Positions 32,012 to 46,034 are shown, numbered from the stretch's first letter. The stretch is DNA of 64,000 nucleotides from Fulvia fulva (GCF_020509005.1 NC_063015.1:1922001-1986000); one strand, 5' to 3'. Notes: generated by a model not told the origin, from the sequence alone. Numbers and translations are program-made.

Positions 32012-35000
32012 TTATGACGCCTCAACAGCAGAAGCAAGATCCCTCAGCAATGGATGCCGGAAGACATCTCGGACGGTGAGCTGTGGCAGTCCATTCTGTC
32101 GAGCAAGAGCGTCAACTCTCATCGCGCCGATCGAGTCGCCGCCAAGCCTGAAAAAGCCGCCATCCACGCCGATAGTAGCAGGGTCGAGCTTCAGGATCTC
32201 CGCCCATAGCTTTTGAAAGAGTTTCTCGTCACCAGTATGTGGTTCGCGTTGTTTGTTTGCCTGGTCTTGTTCAGGAGCTTGGGCCAAAAGGTTGGCCCAG
32301 AAAACATCGAGGGCGTACGAGCTGAAGTCGAGGACTCTCGAATCTTGTCGATATCCAAGTGCATCTCGCTGGTGTGCCAAAGCACTGCACATATTCTCAT
32401 GCGTGACCACGACGCCTTTGGGAGTTCCCGTCGAGCCAGACGTAAATTGAATCAGCAACGCGTCGTCCGGGCTGACTTGCGGCAATGGTTGTCCGTTAAC
32501 ATGCGGTGACCTGTGAAGAAGTGCCGGACCGACAACGGTAACTGAAGTGCAAAGCCGACTTGCAAGATCCTTATGCTTGACCGAAGAAAGACACATGGAC
32601 GATCCGACCTGTTCAACCATTGCAAGAAGCCTCTCCTCTGGCTGTGTGGTGACATCAGTAGCCACGGCAACGGCACCGCACTTCATCACTGCCAGGGCAG
32701 CGACCGGCATTCAGAGAGATTTCTCAAAGGTGAGCAGAACTGTTGAACCAAGCACGACACTTTCCGCCACTAAAGATTGAGCCAGCTGCGTCGATAAGTC
32801 GTCCAGTTGTCGGTAGGATAGGACGCCATCCCAAGCGCAGATACATGGCGCGGATGGGGTCTCGTGCGCCACAGCGGTGATTTACCTCATGCATACAGGA
32901 GCTGGTAGCCATTGGGACTGTTGCGTTCCATTGCCAAATCTGCTCCAAGTCTTGCTTGCAGGTCATGTTCACACAGTCTAGCGTCTGCTCTCTTACAGCT
33001 TCGTCAAGTAGCAGTGTGATTATGTACTGTAACTGATCGAGCAAGCGCTCTGCTTGTTGCTTGGACATGGAGCTCGTGTTGAAGCGAAGACTCAGCCTTG
33101 CACGAGCCTCACGTTCTAAGATACACCTGACATGCGTGAGCCCGGGGTACTTTGACGGTAGACCTGTGGCTTCATCAACAAGTTCTACCACTGTCTGGAA
33201 GTCACAAGCGAAACTTGCTTCGTCACTCAACGACATGATCCAGTGAAGCCCCGTGCGACCAAACTTGGCTATGCTGTGACCTTGAGATTCGACCTTTCGG
33301 AGAAGCTCGATCACCTGACTTCGCATGTCGACCCTAGACGCATGGGCAGCGCACGACTGCTACCGCCATCTACAGTGGGCACGCCGAAGATGGCCTCGCG
33401 CGAGTCCGTCATGCGGCACACGAGTAATGCCCACGCCGTCCGCAGTGCGGTTGCCATCTCGAAACAGGTGTCTAAGGAGCCTGGTATATCCAGCTGCACC
33501 TCGTCATCCGCATCAGTGGACCGGCCGAAGGGCCGAGAGGGATAGTGAGAAGCCTGTGTGTCTGTAAACTGCTCGGACCAGAAAACCTTCGCCGATGGCT
33601 CATCGCTGCCTACCAGGTACTTGAAGAATCTGGACGCAGCGTAGCCATCCTCTTTGTCGACGGTCAGGTCATCATCCCCAGCAGTGGTCAACAAATACCG
33701 GATAGCATCTATCAGAACACTAGAAGCCTCGTGCGCAACGTGAGCAGAAATGCAGGACTCTCGATATTCCACGATGACATCCATTAGACCATCAACGCTG
33801 ACCCCAATATCGAACTCATGCAGGTCCTCTCCGGCCTGCGTCTCAAATGTCAAGCTCGGGTTCCTTGGCGACTCATCTGTCCTTCGCACCGATAATGACG
33901 TGTTGAACAGTCCACGTGGAATGCCAAGATGATGTTGAAGGTCAGCTAGCGAGATGTGCTGTATACTTCGATGTTTCAAAGTCGTCTTTGAGACGTCCTC
34001 GAGGACTTTACTGGCCAACTGGCGGAGATCTACACGTCCTACGAGCAAGCTTATCAGAGGACCGATGGTGGATTCGATGCCAGCAACAGGCGCATCGCGG
34101 CCGTGCGCGAGGTAGCCGAAGCAGATATCACTCGGCCCGGTGAAGTGTGCGAGGACAAGCGCCCAAGCGACCTGCATGAAAACGAACCGTGTAACGTCTG
34201 CGCTTTTGCAGAAATCGGCGACACCCTCAACGGCACTACGCGGAAGGCTTTTGTTGCCAAATCGCTCGCGGACGTCTCTGTCCTCGTTGTGGCAAGCTTG
34301 GATAGGGAACCGGGTGGGTTGTATGTTCCTCAAGAGCGCACCCCAAGCGGAGAGTCTTTGCGCTTTCGGAATGCTTGTAACGTGTTGTACAACATCGCGA
34401 AATGGGGTTGCGGGCTCCATGCCAACGCCGTCATACGCATTTGTCAACTCTGACAACAGGAGGCCCAGGCTGGTGCCATCTACCAGGCTGTGGTTTACGT
34501 CTAATCGGTAGGCAATCTCACCGCTCCTTGACCAGCAGATGGAGAAGGCATGCTTTGGCTCATGCGGCGCGAATTGAGGGCTTTCGAGCCGCATCAAAAC
34601 ATCCACCGGTCGCTCTTCGCCAGCATCAATGTTCACTTTGCGAGTAATTGGCTGTCGTAGCACCACCTGCACAAATCCGTCGCCTTCGGGATGAGTCACG
34701 AATACAGTCTGCAAGATGGGATGGCGCTTGGCTACAGTCCTCCATGCTTCAGCCAGACGCGAAGTTGACACAGTCGACCGAGCAGCGTCGCTTGGAACAC
34801 AACGCCAGGTGTTCGATGTGGAGTATGAGGCTGCCCATGCTGCATGCTCAATAAGATACCTTCTTGAGCAGGTAAGCAGAGACACATTTCGCTAACGGCC
34901 TTCGCATGTATCCCACAGCGTGGTAGTTCTTCAATTAGCAACCGCTGCAAGTTGTCGGGCGATAGAGGTAGTAGCGGGAGGTCGGTGGTAGTGAAAGTCG

Positions 35001-38000
35001 GGTCCAGGACTGCGAGTTCTTGCGCTGCAGTCACTAGGGCCCGGGAGAATGAATCAATCCAGCCCTTGAGCCTGTCTTGGTGCTTCATTCTTTTATGAAT
35101 GTAGACTGTGACCATGAATTGGCTTTTTTCTCTTTCAGCATTGATCTCGATCATGCTAGTACGTTTTGCTGAGAGCGAGATCTCTTCAATGTCCTGGTCA
35201 CCCATGCCTGTGGTTTCAGCTCGCTTGAACAGGCCTTCTGTGGCCTCTAACTGTTGGAATTCGCCAGAGAAGTTCAGAACGATTTCAGGCAGGTCATGCT
35301 GTTGGAACGCTTCGCGTCCAGACTGGCTACGGTAGCGACAAGCGAAATATGGCTGTCCTTTGTTCGGCACTCGACGTCTATTATCTTTGGCAAGGCGGAC
35401 AGCTTCAACGAGAGTGCTCTGTGCTGAAAGGGCGAGAGGAATAGGGTACAATGTGGTGAACCATCCGATGGTGTTGGTGATATCTAAGGGAATTTCAACC
35501 GGTGGCTCTCGACCGTGTCCCTCAAGCCAAACGACAGCCGGCTCCCGCTCTGGGAAAGTCTGCATGAACGAGTGCGTCAGTGCGGCGATCATGATGTCCA
35601 TCGGCTCCGTATGTAGCGAGTCGTTCGCCCCGCCAAAAAGAGTCGAAGTCAGGTCTTGGTCGAAGCTAACGCTGTGAGTTTCGCAGCCTGAGAACGTGTT
35701 CTCTGATTCCGGAAGGCCCCAAAATTCGCTTCGCGGCTTGGGAACCGGGTATGGCAGAACAGACAACGGTGAAAGGCTGGCTCCAATAGTGTATTGCTGG
35801 TGACACCACTGCTGGAATGAAGCAGTCGGGTGTGAAAATAGTTTTCCATGGTTGACAAAATCCTCGAGATCCGCCCATACAATGCGCCAAGATACTAGAT
35901 CGATGACTGCATGGTGAGAGGAGAGGAGCAAAAGCTGGGTGCCGTTTGACGCGATATGAAATAAGTCGCTAGCAAAGATTGGACCACGTTGAAGATCGAG
36001 CGATTCTTGTCGAGCCTGAGAGATGCCGACTACTTCATCACGGCAATTCACATGATGTTCTCGAAGAAGATATGGATGCGCATCATCCTTCGGCAACACC
36101 CTTTGCATCCACTTGCCAGTCGCTTCGTCTCTGTGGAAGCGACAGCGCAACATAGCATGGCGTGCGAAAAGCGCCTCCAATGCATCACGAAGCAGTTCCG
36201 CGCGTACTGGCCGTGCAAGCTCCAGCAGGTAAGTGTGATTCCAGTGGTTCAATCCATCAGGATAGGCTTGGAAGAACATTTGCTGGATGGGAGACAAATC
36301 AAAGGGCCTGTTATGCACCTCAACTCCATCAGCATCAACATTTGAGTCTCCATTGGGGCTGTGCTGCGTCTCCATGATCTTGCAACGGCGAGCGATCTTC
36401 CTGATAGTCGATGCTTCCAGAACATCCGTGACGGTGAAAGACACGTTGCGAAGCTTTCCCTGCGAAACCACTTGCATTGCAGTGATGGAATCACCTCCGA
36501 GCCGCATGAAAGGCTGATCCACCGATACTTCAGCCTTTGTCAAGTTGAGCACAGACACCCATATTTGTTGGAGAATGGCCTCGATGCGGTTCACATGCTG
36601 TTTTTCCGCACCGTGAATTGCTTCCTTCCGGTCAACATTGCGCTGTTTCAGATGAGTGCCTCCGCCGAGAGTTCGCAATGCCTTTCGATCGATCTGATCC
36701 GAGGACAAGCGAGGCAGCGTCAACACCGGAATGAAAGCTGTAGGAATCAAGTGCAAAGGGACGCTGTCCGTGAGGCGTGAGATCACACCCTCGGTCAGAT
36801 TGTGTACCGCAGCATTGTGAGACTCTTGATCCATGGCGGTAGAGGCTTCGCCTCTGAGACTGATAAACGCCACAACAACTTTCCCCTTGGCCACCTGTGG
36901 TTGTATCACTTCCGTACACACCGCTGCCGAAATATCAGGAGGAAGCGCTTGCTGGACGTGATGCTCAACTTCGCCCAGCTCTATCCTCTGACCGCGAATC
37001 TTGACCTGGTAATCAGTGCGCCCCACAAACACGATAGACCCGTCGTTCCTGTACCGGGCCAAGTCGCCCGTGCGATACAATCTGCCCTTCCGACCAGGTC
37101 TACCCGGTCGAGCGCAGCTGCCTGATACTCCTTGCGTCAGCCAAGGAGGGTTTTCGACGAAGCAATCTTTCGTTTGCTCTTGGTTATGTAAGTATCCTTC
37201 ACCCACCAACGGCCCTTCCAGCCAAAGCTCTCCAACAGTGCCGATTGGGCAGATAGTCTGTAGTTGTGGCTCAATAATCCACGTGCATACGCCTGCACCT
37301 CGACCTATGCTGACATCGTTGGGTTTGACCTCCGCCAGAGTTGCGGTCGGCGTGCATTCTGCCGGCCCATACACGTTGACGATCCTGGTGTTAGCGCCCG
37401 CCAGATACGCATCCTCCGGCATCACAGGCTCTCCGCCAAGAATGAGAGTTGACAGTTGCGAGAGCGCACGACGACTCATGATGCGTGCGACAGATGGCGG
37501 CAGGTCGACCAGGGTGACATTGTACCGCTCTAGACAGCCGGCCAGATCGTTATCACGCTCGCACTGTGCTGGTATACAGAGACAAGCGCCAGATGTCAGC
37601 GCATGTAGGAAGAAGACCACGTCGCATCAAACGAGTATGAAGCGAAGTCGAGAACACGAGCGAATTCATCGAATCCTAATCGTCTTTGCTGATAGGTGAT
37701 GGACGAACAGAAGGCCTCGTGCGTATTCAGGGCCCCTTTAGGAATACCGGTGCTGCCAGAGGTGAAGTTGACATAGAATTTATCGCTGGGATTCACTTGC
37801 GGTAAGACGGATGATTCTCCAGCTGGCCACTGGCAGTCGTTGCCTACCACAACACTCTTCTGAGCCCCAATTTGCTGCACGAGGGTGCTGTTCTTGACCG
37901 AGCACAATATCAGCGACGCTCTCGACTCCGCCGCAAGATTTTGCAGTCGCACGGGCGGTAGTCCTGAATCGAGAGCGAGACATGCGCCACCAGCTTTCAT

Positions 38001-39643
38001 GACGCCGATCGCAGCCACCGGCATCCACTTTGACTTTTCAAAAAGAAGGGGGATGATCTCGCCAGAGAGTACTTGGCCAGAAAGGTGAAGAGCGACTTGC
38101 GTGGAAAGGTCTTCCAAGTATTCATAAGTTAAATTCCCGTCCCAGGCACAAATCGCAAGTGCCAAGGGGCGCTCGATGACTCTTCGAGAAACGATATCGT
38201 GGACGCATGCTCGCGTGGGCTCAGGTACGGCACTGTTCCATGCCCATACCTGATGAAGGTCCCACCTCGGACCATGTAATCCCATGAGCTCCCTTTAACC
38301 CTGCTGGCCGTCAGAGAGCTGAGAAATGGCGGATGAGAAATTTTCCACCACGAATTCTGCACGTTGCGGAGAGACGACCTTTGAGTCGTACGAGAAGCGT
38401 GCATGGATTGCATCTTTCTCGAGATGACATTCAGTGACGATCGAGTAATTATCGGATGCCGGTCGTGCATCTCGTAGAAGATGGGACTGCTGACGCTATC
38501 TTCGACATCCATGTAAGGCTGGATGACTAGGAGCGTCTGGAATTTGCATGCAAGTGCAGCACTCTCGCTCATTCGAGAAATGTTCCGAAGCCCAGTCTGC
38601 TCAAATGGGATCATCTCAGCAGCTCCTTTCTGTACGTTATCTAGCAGATGGTCGTGACTTGATCTCCAATCGAGCGATACTCTCTTGGGAACAGTCGCGA
38701 TCGTGGGGCCGGCAATGAACTCGATGTCCTTCAACGGGGCTTGACGACCTGTGACTATGAGTCCGAACAGCGCCTCACTGGCGCCTGCTTCATTTGCTGC
38801 GACTGTAGCCCATGCCGCCGTGACAATAGTGGCTCCTGTGTAGTCGCAGTGGCTCAGAGGCAGGTCTGTCATATCGAACGTAATCTGGCTATCGGGACGA
38901 GGATGCGAGTCCAGCGGTACAGATGGGAAGTGTGCGCCACGGATACCGTCAAAGTACTGGCTCCAGAAGACTTTTTCTGCGCTTTCGTCCCGGGCCTGTA
39001 GGTGGCGTATGAAATGCTGCATTTGACGCAGCCCGCTCTCCGGCTGCCGATAATATGCTCGTTCAACTTCTCCCAGGAAAAGGTTTATGCTCCAACCATC
39101 ATAAAGTGCGTGGTGTATTTTCCAGTACGGGCAGCAGGGTCCTGAGCCGAGTGATGGTTTGATTATCGACATTCTTGTGAGTGGCTCCGACAGGTTCATT
39201 TGATGTTCAGGACCTGCATCGACGTCACCTTCGTTCTCAGTCTTCCAGGACAGAGGCACATCAAGGACTGCCTGCCAAAGCACATGCCCCTGTACCGTTG
39301 GGAGACTGATAATCCTTGTTCTTAGGATGGGATTCGATTCAGCGACCAGATCCCAGGCTTGGTGCAATCTCTCGATGCTGACATTAGCTCCGATACCATA
39401 GATGAACGTGGCTACGTAGTCGCCTGGCCGTTGGGTAGTGAGAGCCATAAGCCCTTCTTGGATAGATGTACATGGTAGCAAGTCCTGCAATTGGGAGCTG
39501 TCAACGCGACATAGTTGCGCTGCATGTGCGATTGCTATTGTCGTGTCGATCGATGGAGGTAGCAAGCTGAATGGCGAATATCTCCCAGACGTTTCACGGT
39601 TATGGCATCCAGGTGGCATGATAGAGGCTGGAGGGTTGTCCAT
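32012..39643 (-). pseudogene. Decayed nonribosomal peptide synthetase
   Basis: Order along the minus strand: condensation C1 (39560-38300), adenylation A1 (38200-36650; FTSGSTGIPKGALNTHEAF, NVYGPAECT, YRTGDLARY), carrier T1 (about 36580-36380; FMRLGGDSITAMQVV), epimerisation E (about 36330-35000; HHAVIDLVSW, GHGREP), C2 (34900-33640; HSLVDG), C3 lacking its N-terminal half (33620-32920), A2 reduced to its N-terminal half (32900-32280; FTSGSTGTPKGVVVTHENM), and T2 (about 32250-32040; FFRLGGDSIGAMRV). The frame changes near 38455, 37615, 34.77-34.85 kb, 33320 and 32845, each within a few bases and without intron signals, and there are stops at 38295-38297 (TAA) and 32711-32713 (TGA). An intact enzyme would activate and join amino acids, one of them epimerised. 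The first codons already form a linker that normally follows a carrier domain, so a starting module may be lost. Confidence 0.9.
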
Positions 39644-40832
39644 TGTGGCGCTGGATTATCTAGTGTCCGGACTGGGTGGACCTTCGAATGAGCGGTTCTG
39701 CGAACATACAAATGATGTTTGCAAGTCAGGTCGTCCTGGCATCGCTTGGTGGCAGCCGCACGGCGCAGTTCGGCACGCTTTAGAGCACGTCTGTGTGGAT
39801 TTGCCAATATGCTCTCGGTAATCTTCCCACCGCAAAGACGTACGTAACACGAGGCCGTTGTGGTTCTCGATAAGCTAGGTCGAGACAAGGCGTGATGCGC
39901 CATTGACCGAGTCGATGGACTCTTACACACCTGTTTGGGTGAAGGGCGTTGGCAAGTTGTCTGCCGCGTCTGCTAGATCAACGTAGCTGTTGAGTGATTG
40001 CGCAATGGCATTTTGGTTGGATATGTGATGAGTACTGTGTTGTAGATCTTCGTACTCAGAGGGTTAGATGATCTGCTAGCGGTCAGCTCCACGGACCTTC
40101 AAAGGGAATGCAAACTCTCCTGCATTGGCCCAATGCGGTATGAGTCGACTTCTCCGATTCGACCTCGGGTCGCAACAGGTAGTTCTGGAGTTACCAGATT
40201 GAAGGCGGTGAGTAATAGGCACGCATAGTGCATCAAGAAGTCGATGAAGTGGATCTCGGCGTGCTGGGAGCACAATTCCTAGATGAAGAGAAGGATTGGC
40301 TGGCTGACCGCTCCTCGTCTCACCTACATACGTGCGCCCTTTCTGAAGATCGTTGGGGATACCTTCCTTGACGCGGATTCCACGGTAGAGCAAAGCTCTC
40401 CAACTCCAGCGGATTTGGAGAAGAAACAGGTCAGTATTGCTACCAGGTCAAATGCAGCGTTGGACTCACAGCTTGACCGATCAACATGACAAGCATCATG
40501 ATCGGCAGACTAGACTGGTGCTTAATTGTCAGGCACGATCCGTGCGAAGTCAGCAAGAATCCTTCCCTCCACGTTAGCTTCTTACTCTGCTTTGCTTTAG
40601 CCAGAACCTTGTCCTGTGTCGGTATGGAAGTGCGGTGTCCGATCATGGTATGTCATGGATCTGGACAGCTCGTACGTTGACACCGCGCAAATTGCCCCAA
40701 CTTCTGTGTACTCAAGAAGCCATGCACTCATGCCTCGTCGCATACCGATGCCGCGGTCTGCATATCAGTGCAGCGCACTGAATGGTCGTTCTAAACACCT
40801 CCCTTTCCAACCTTGCAGCGTGTGTGCGCAGG
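39644..40832. promoter_or_regulatory. Divergent intergenic region between NRPS and ABC transporter
   Basis: About 1.2 kb separate the two genes head to head, a common layout for a shared promoter in biosynthetic clusters. No NRPS carrier, adenylation or condensation motif is visible here on either strand, and no other convincing gene. Short open frames (for example 40283-40489 plus and 40076-40393 minus) lack recognisable motifs. Regulatory use is inferred from the layout only. Confidence 0.4.
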
Positions 40833-43800
40833 ATGTCCTGTACAGCAGATATTGAGGACAGATTTGGGCCTGTCGTGTCCAGCTCGTGCCTTAATGGCTT
40901 CGATTTTACCCTCCTTTTCGAGGAAGCCTTCCTCACTATCGTGCCTCTAGTGATAGCCAGTACGTGCTCGAGAACCAAGTTTCTGGTCGTTGAAGAGGTC
41001 CGCTGAGACGCTAATTCGAGGATGGCCACAGGTGCTTGGGCGACATTGCGTGCAGCTGTACTTCGCAATGAGCCGGTCAAGGTTCGCACGTCGTGGCTGT
41101 TGCCATGTAAATTGGTAATGAGAGCCTTCGCCAGCATTCTCATCCACTGCGACTGATGCCAACTGCAGCTCTTTTACGCCATCCACGAGGCTCTGCAGAC
41201 CACGATCCTGGCTCTTTGGGCATCCGATGGGCGAGCTCGGACACGTCTCTCGTTGGCATGCGTCTCATTAACCACGGCTGCATACGCCTTCTTCGCTCTC
41301 GTTTCGTACGTCGAGCACAAACGCTCGGTGCGGCCTTCGACGATGCTCATCCTGTATCTTGGTGTCACGCTCATACTGGACTTGGCACGCACGAGGACGC
41401 TGTTCTTCACGGCACAAGGCCTAGCGGCCGCGCGAGTGAATCTGGCAGCTCTGATCGTGAAACTTGGCATCTTTGTCCTGGAGAACATTGAGAAGCGATC
41501 AATGGTAAAGAAAGCCTGGCAGGAGATAATATCCCCGGAAGGCGCAAGTGGCGTCATCAACCGCGCCACTTTCCTGTGGCTGAACACACTTGTGGTCCAG
41601 GGCTTCCGGACATTACTCACGGTACATGCATTGCCTTCCCTTGACAATGACATCCTCGCAGCCTCTCGACCCTCCGAGCTGCTGAGTGAATGGAAAAACG
41701 GTGAGTCGGTCTGGATATCGTCCTGGCACCAAGTCATCGCGACACCTATAGCTGACCTCATCTCCACAGTCTCCCCCAATGCCCACGAGCATGGACTTCT
41801 ATGGCTGTTTGTGAAGCACTTCAAATGGGCTACTTTGGCGGGCGTCCTGCCACGTCTGGCTTGTGCTGGCTTCACGTTCGCCCAGCCTTATCTTGTGAAG
41901 AGTCTTCTCGACTTCACTGCCGACATAAATGCATCAAACAGGAGCAGCACCGCGTACGCGCTTGTCGGCGCGTATGCCATTGCCTACGTGGGCCTTGCTG
42001 TGAGGACAGAGCCCACTCTCACTGCTCTTGGCTGACCCGCTGACGCCAATGCGTAGTTGACGTACGCCGTCTATCAGCACAAGACCTATCGATTACTTAC
42101 CTTGTATCGCGGAGCCCTCGTTGCCATGATTTTCGACAAAACGCTCCGAGTCGAGGCCTCCTCCGTCGATGATGCCGAAGCAGTGACCCTCATGAGTGCA
42201 GATATTGATCGGACTACTGGCAGCATGCATGTTGTCCACGAGCTATACGCTAGCGTCATCGAGGCTGGCATTGCTTTTGGTTCTTGTACAACTTTCTTGG
42301 TGTCGCCATGGTTCCGGCGGTGGCATGGATGGCTGGTAAGGCACATACAGCTATGAGTCAAGCTACGAAGGCTTACTAGTTTGCAGTCTGTGTCTTGGCC
42401 GCAGGCCCCATTGCGAAGGCATCGGGCAATGCGCAGGTGCCTTGGCTTGAGGCCATTGAGGACCGTCTAGCTTCCACGGCCAAAGCTCTGAGCTCCATGA
42501 AGGCCATCAAAATGACTGGACTAGCCGATCTCGTTGCCTCGTATCTGGCTAACTCTAGGCTCGTAGAGATCCGAGCTTCACGGCGGCATCGAATTCTGAA
42601 CATTTTCGTCTTCATATCCTGTAAGTCTCCCGTCTTACGCGAGTTTGCGCTGCTCTCACACATTCGCTGACAGCTATTGCGCCATACAGCGTTTGCCTCA
42701 TTGTCTATGGCCCAGTATGGGGATTCCTAACGTACATCCTGATAGCAAAGACGAGTGCTCAAGAGAGAACATTGACAGAAGGGGTTGCCTTCGGCGCCCT
42801 GAGTCTCTTCGAGCTTCTGCAGCAACCTGTTCAATATGCAGTCAATGGCGTGGAAGATGCGCAAATTTTGATAAACTCGTTTCGCCGCATTCAGGCCTAT
42901 CTTGCATCTCCAGATCGACACGACTACAGGAGAGTGCTTCCATCTACCTCAGCGTCGGTAGCTCTCGGCCACGAGGTGAACACTATCAAGCCATATCAAG
43001 ACGAGTTTGCCTTCGTCGTAAAGGAGGCCTCGGCGCGCTTCAACAACGAGAGCGAGCTTGCCTTGAGAAATTTATCATTCAAGATCCCACATGGTCAAAC
43101 AACCATCATTTACGGACGTGTCGGCTGTGGAAAGACTGCGCTACTCAAGCCGCTTCTGGGAGAACTTTCCATCGCCTCAGGGTCAGTGGAAACGGCTTGC
43201 CAACAGTCAGCATACTGCTCACAAAGCGCATGGTGCAATTGGGGCACCGTACGAGACAACATCATCGGCATGTCTAGCTGGAATGAGGAGTGGTATCGTA
43301 TGGTGATTACCGCGTGTGCTCTGTTGGCTGACATAGAACAATTGCCCATGGGTGATAACACTCACATTGGAACTAAAGGTTCGCAGCTTAGCGGTGGGCA
43401 GAAATCGCGGGTCTCACTTGCGCGGGCCATCTATTCTCGAAGTCCAATCCTGCTACTCGACGGAATATTGCCGGGCCTGGATCGAACAACGGAGCAATAT
43501 ATACTGAGCGCCGTGTTCGGAGATGCTGGCATACTAGCTAGAAGCAATACGACCGTGGTACTGGCCTCGTCGTCCGACCATCACATTCGTCTTGCAGACC
43601 ATCTGATAGTGCTGAATGCCGATGGGACTATGGCCAAGTATGATTCGCAGGAGATGATCGGCCATAGCGACGACAAGCACTTGAGTCTCGGCAATCCCGG
43701 GTCGCCATCACCAGTGTGTCTCAGTGCACTTGAGCAGACTCACCACGAGAAGCAAGATATACACTTGGCTCAGGACCATGAGCTTCAGGACTCTCGTAAG

Positions 43801-45703
43801 ACTGGCGACATGAAGGTCTATACTTACTATGCCCGTATCGCAGGATGGCCAATGATCACAGTGTATCTATTCGCCAGTGCGATCTTAGTTTTTGGTGTGA
43901 CATTTCCCTGTAAGTCACCCGAGGATGTAAAAGCACGGGAACTACGTGCGATGCTAAACGTTTGACAGCGGTGTGGCTACAGTGGCGGACCAACGCGAAC
44001 GCCACGCATCCTAACGAACGTATTGGCTACTGGGTCGGCACGTTTGCAGCGTTAGGCGTCTTGACCTTGGTCGGATGCGCAATAGCAGATTCGTAGGCAG
44101 CATCCACGCCGATTGTCTGGGAGATAGCTAATGATTTTTCCACAGGGCGTTCAATCTGGCGGTTTTGCCTACGACGTCCAGGAGATTTCACGAGATATTG
44201 CTGGATACAACCATGAAGTACAAGCCCCTATGTCCGCGGTACCCCAGTTAGTTCTCAAAGCTGACTGTTGGTAGCGCATCTATGGCTTTCCTCACATCGA
44301 CGGACACTGGAACTACGCTGAACCGCTTCAGTCAAGATTTGGAATTAATTGACAACGATCTACCTGAGGCCATCAACCAAACAGTGTTCCAGCTCATGTC
44401 CACTTTCGTCACTGCCGCATTTGTGTTCTCAGGCTCTGGGTACATTGCGGCTGCCATCCCGGTTTGCTTCATTCTGATCACATCAATAGCACTGTTTTAC
44501 TTGAGGACATCCCGACAGATGCGGCTTTTGGACATCGAAGCCAAAGCACCTCTGTTTTCACTATTCCTCGAGGTCGTTAGTGGCATTGAATCTATTCGTG
44601 CGTACGGATGGACTGCCTTATATATCGAACAGAACCGCAAAGCTTTGGATCTATCGCAACGGCCATACTACCTGCTCTTCTGCCTTCAAAGATGGCTCAC
44701 CCTGGTTTTGGACCTGTTCAACGCCAGCATTGCCATTGTGCTTGTAGCTATTGCCACGAATGTTCGCAATGGTTCCACTGCGTTCCTGGGCGTGGCTCTT
44801 TTCAACATAGTCATATTCTCGTCCACAATACAGAGTCTGGTGACCGAGTGGACACAAGTCGAAGCAGCACTAGGGGCCATCAATAGAATTCGCACATACG
44901 AGCGCAGCGTTCATAGCGAGCATCTTCCCGGAGAGAATAGCAGCTTACCACACGACTGGCCGAAACACGGTGCTATCACATTTGAAGGTCTTACAGCATC
45001 GTACACTTCATCAAAGAAGCCAACTTTGCAGAATATCAGCTTCCGTATCGAGGCGGGGGCAAAAGTAGCCATCTGCGGGCGAACAGGAAGCGGCAAATCA
45101 TCTTTGATCGCTACACTCCTCCGCACTATCGAGATCCATTCCGGCACGATATCTATAGACGGTATGGACATCGCCTCAATACCCCGACGAGAAATCCGAA
45201 GGAGACTAAATACCCTACCTCAAGAGCCATTCTTCCTGCCAGGATCTGTGCGCACCAACATGGATCCACGCGGAGAAGCCACAGACGAGCGTTTGGGTGA
45301 AATCTTACAGAAAGTCCACCTCTGGGAAGGGCAGTTCGATGGACGTGATGGCCTAGATGGCGATATGAACGAGGGAATACTTTCGCACGGACAACAGCAG
45401 CTTTTCTGTCTAGGTCGCGCTCTTGTGAAGCCTGGCAGTATCACCATCATGGATGAGGCGACTGGTAGTGTCGATGATGAGACGAGTGGCTTGATGCAGG
45501 GCATTCTTCGTGACGGCTTTCAAGGTCGTACGGTCGTTGCGGTGGTGCACAAGCTTCACGAAATTCTCGATTTCGATCTAGTGGTGGTGCTGGATCAAGG
45601 CCGGATCATTGAAACGGGTCGGCCGAGTTCGCTGTTGAGGCAAGATGCCTCAGCGTTCAAGACCCTATACGAGACGGCTGGCTATAGTAATTTGGGCACA
45701 TGA
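40833..45703 (+). pseudogene. ABCC-type (MRP) multidrug exporter, one-base frameshift
   Basis: Full-length fungal ABCC transporter in nine exons: 40833-40959, 41032-41114, 41169-41999, 42057-42335, 42387-42620, 42674-43909, 43969-44092, 44146-44217, 44275-45703. All introns are 51-72 nt with GT/AG ends, several with CTGAC-like branch sites. Exons total 4415 nt, one short of an open frame. The break is at the T run 42275-42278, where the membrane-segment reading frame changes. Features: N-terminus FGPVVSSSCLNGFDFTLLFE, first nucleotide-binding domain with GRVGCGKTALL and LSGGQKSRVSLARAI but a weakened Walker B (LLLDGILPGLD), second with GRTGSGKSSLIATLL, LSHGQQQLFCLGRAL and ITIMDEATGSVD. It would export a metabolite across the plasma membrane or vacuole using ATP. 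Position next to the NRPS suggests a product or self-resistance exporter. A sequencing error at the T run could mimic the break. Confidence 0.85.
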
Positions 45704-46034
45704 AAATGTGTGAGCTGTTCGTCAAATGGGCGTCTCTTGGGATGGTATCGTCCGACCTTATCTGCATCACTACCGGTTAACATACTTGGTGGCAGTTCTT
45801 GATACGCTCTTCACAGTTGCAGCGCGACCATCAAGGAAGGCAGCAAGTTTGCTACCGCATTTGAGCAGCACATTGCATACTGCATACTAAACACAACAGC
45901 GCACCGCGTATGCACAAGTACCCGGCAGCACGATCTTGATGCTGGAGCAATACTACTACTGCTTCTCCTTACTTCCAGGATTCTACTTCGACTCACCGCG
46001 TACCGAATCGGACATCATCGATTAGCAGCTCGCC
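45704..46034. other. Intergenic between ABC transporter and phosphotransferase
   Basis: About 330 bp with no gene or repeat that I can support. Confidence 0.5.

Noticed and set aside
32710..38460. Explaining the NRPS frame changes by introns
   Set aside because: Conserved domain sequence continues within a few bases in the new frame at each point, leaving no room for an intron of even 45 nt, and there are also two in-frame stops.
39535..40393. Extra NRPS module upstream of the first condensation domain
   Set aside because: Neither strand shows a carrier (LGGDS-type) or adenylation core motif in 39644-40832.
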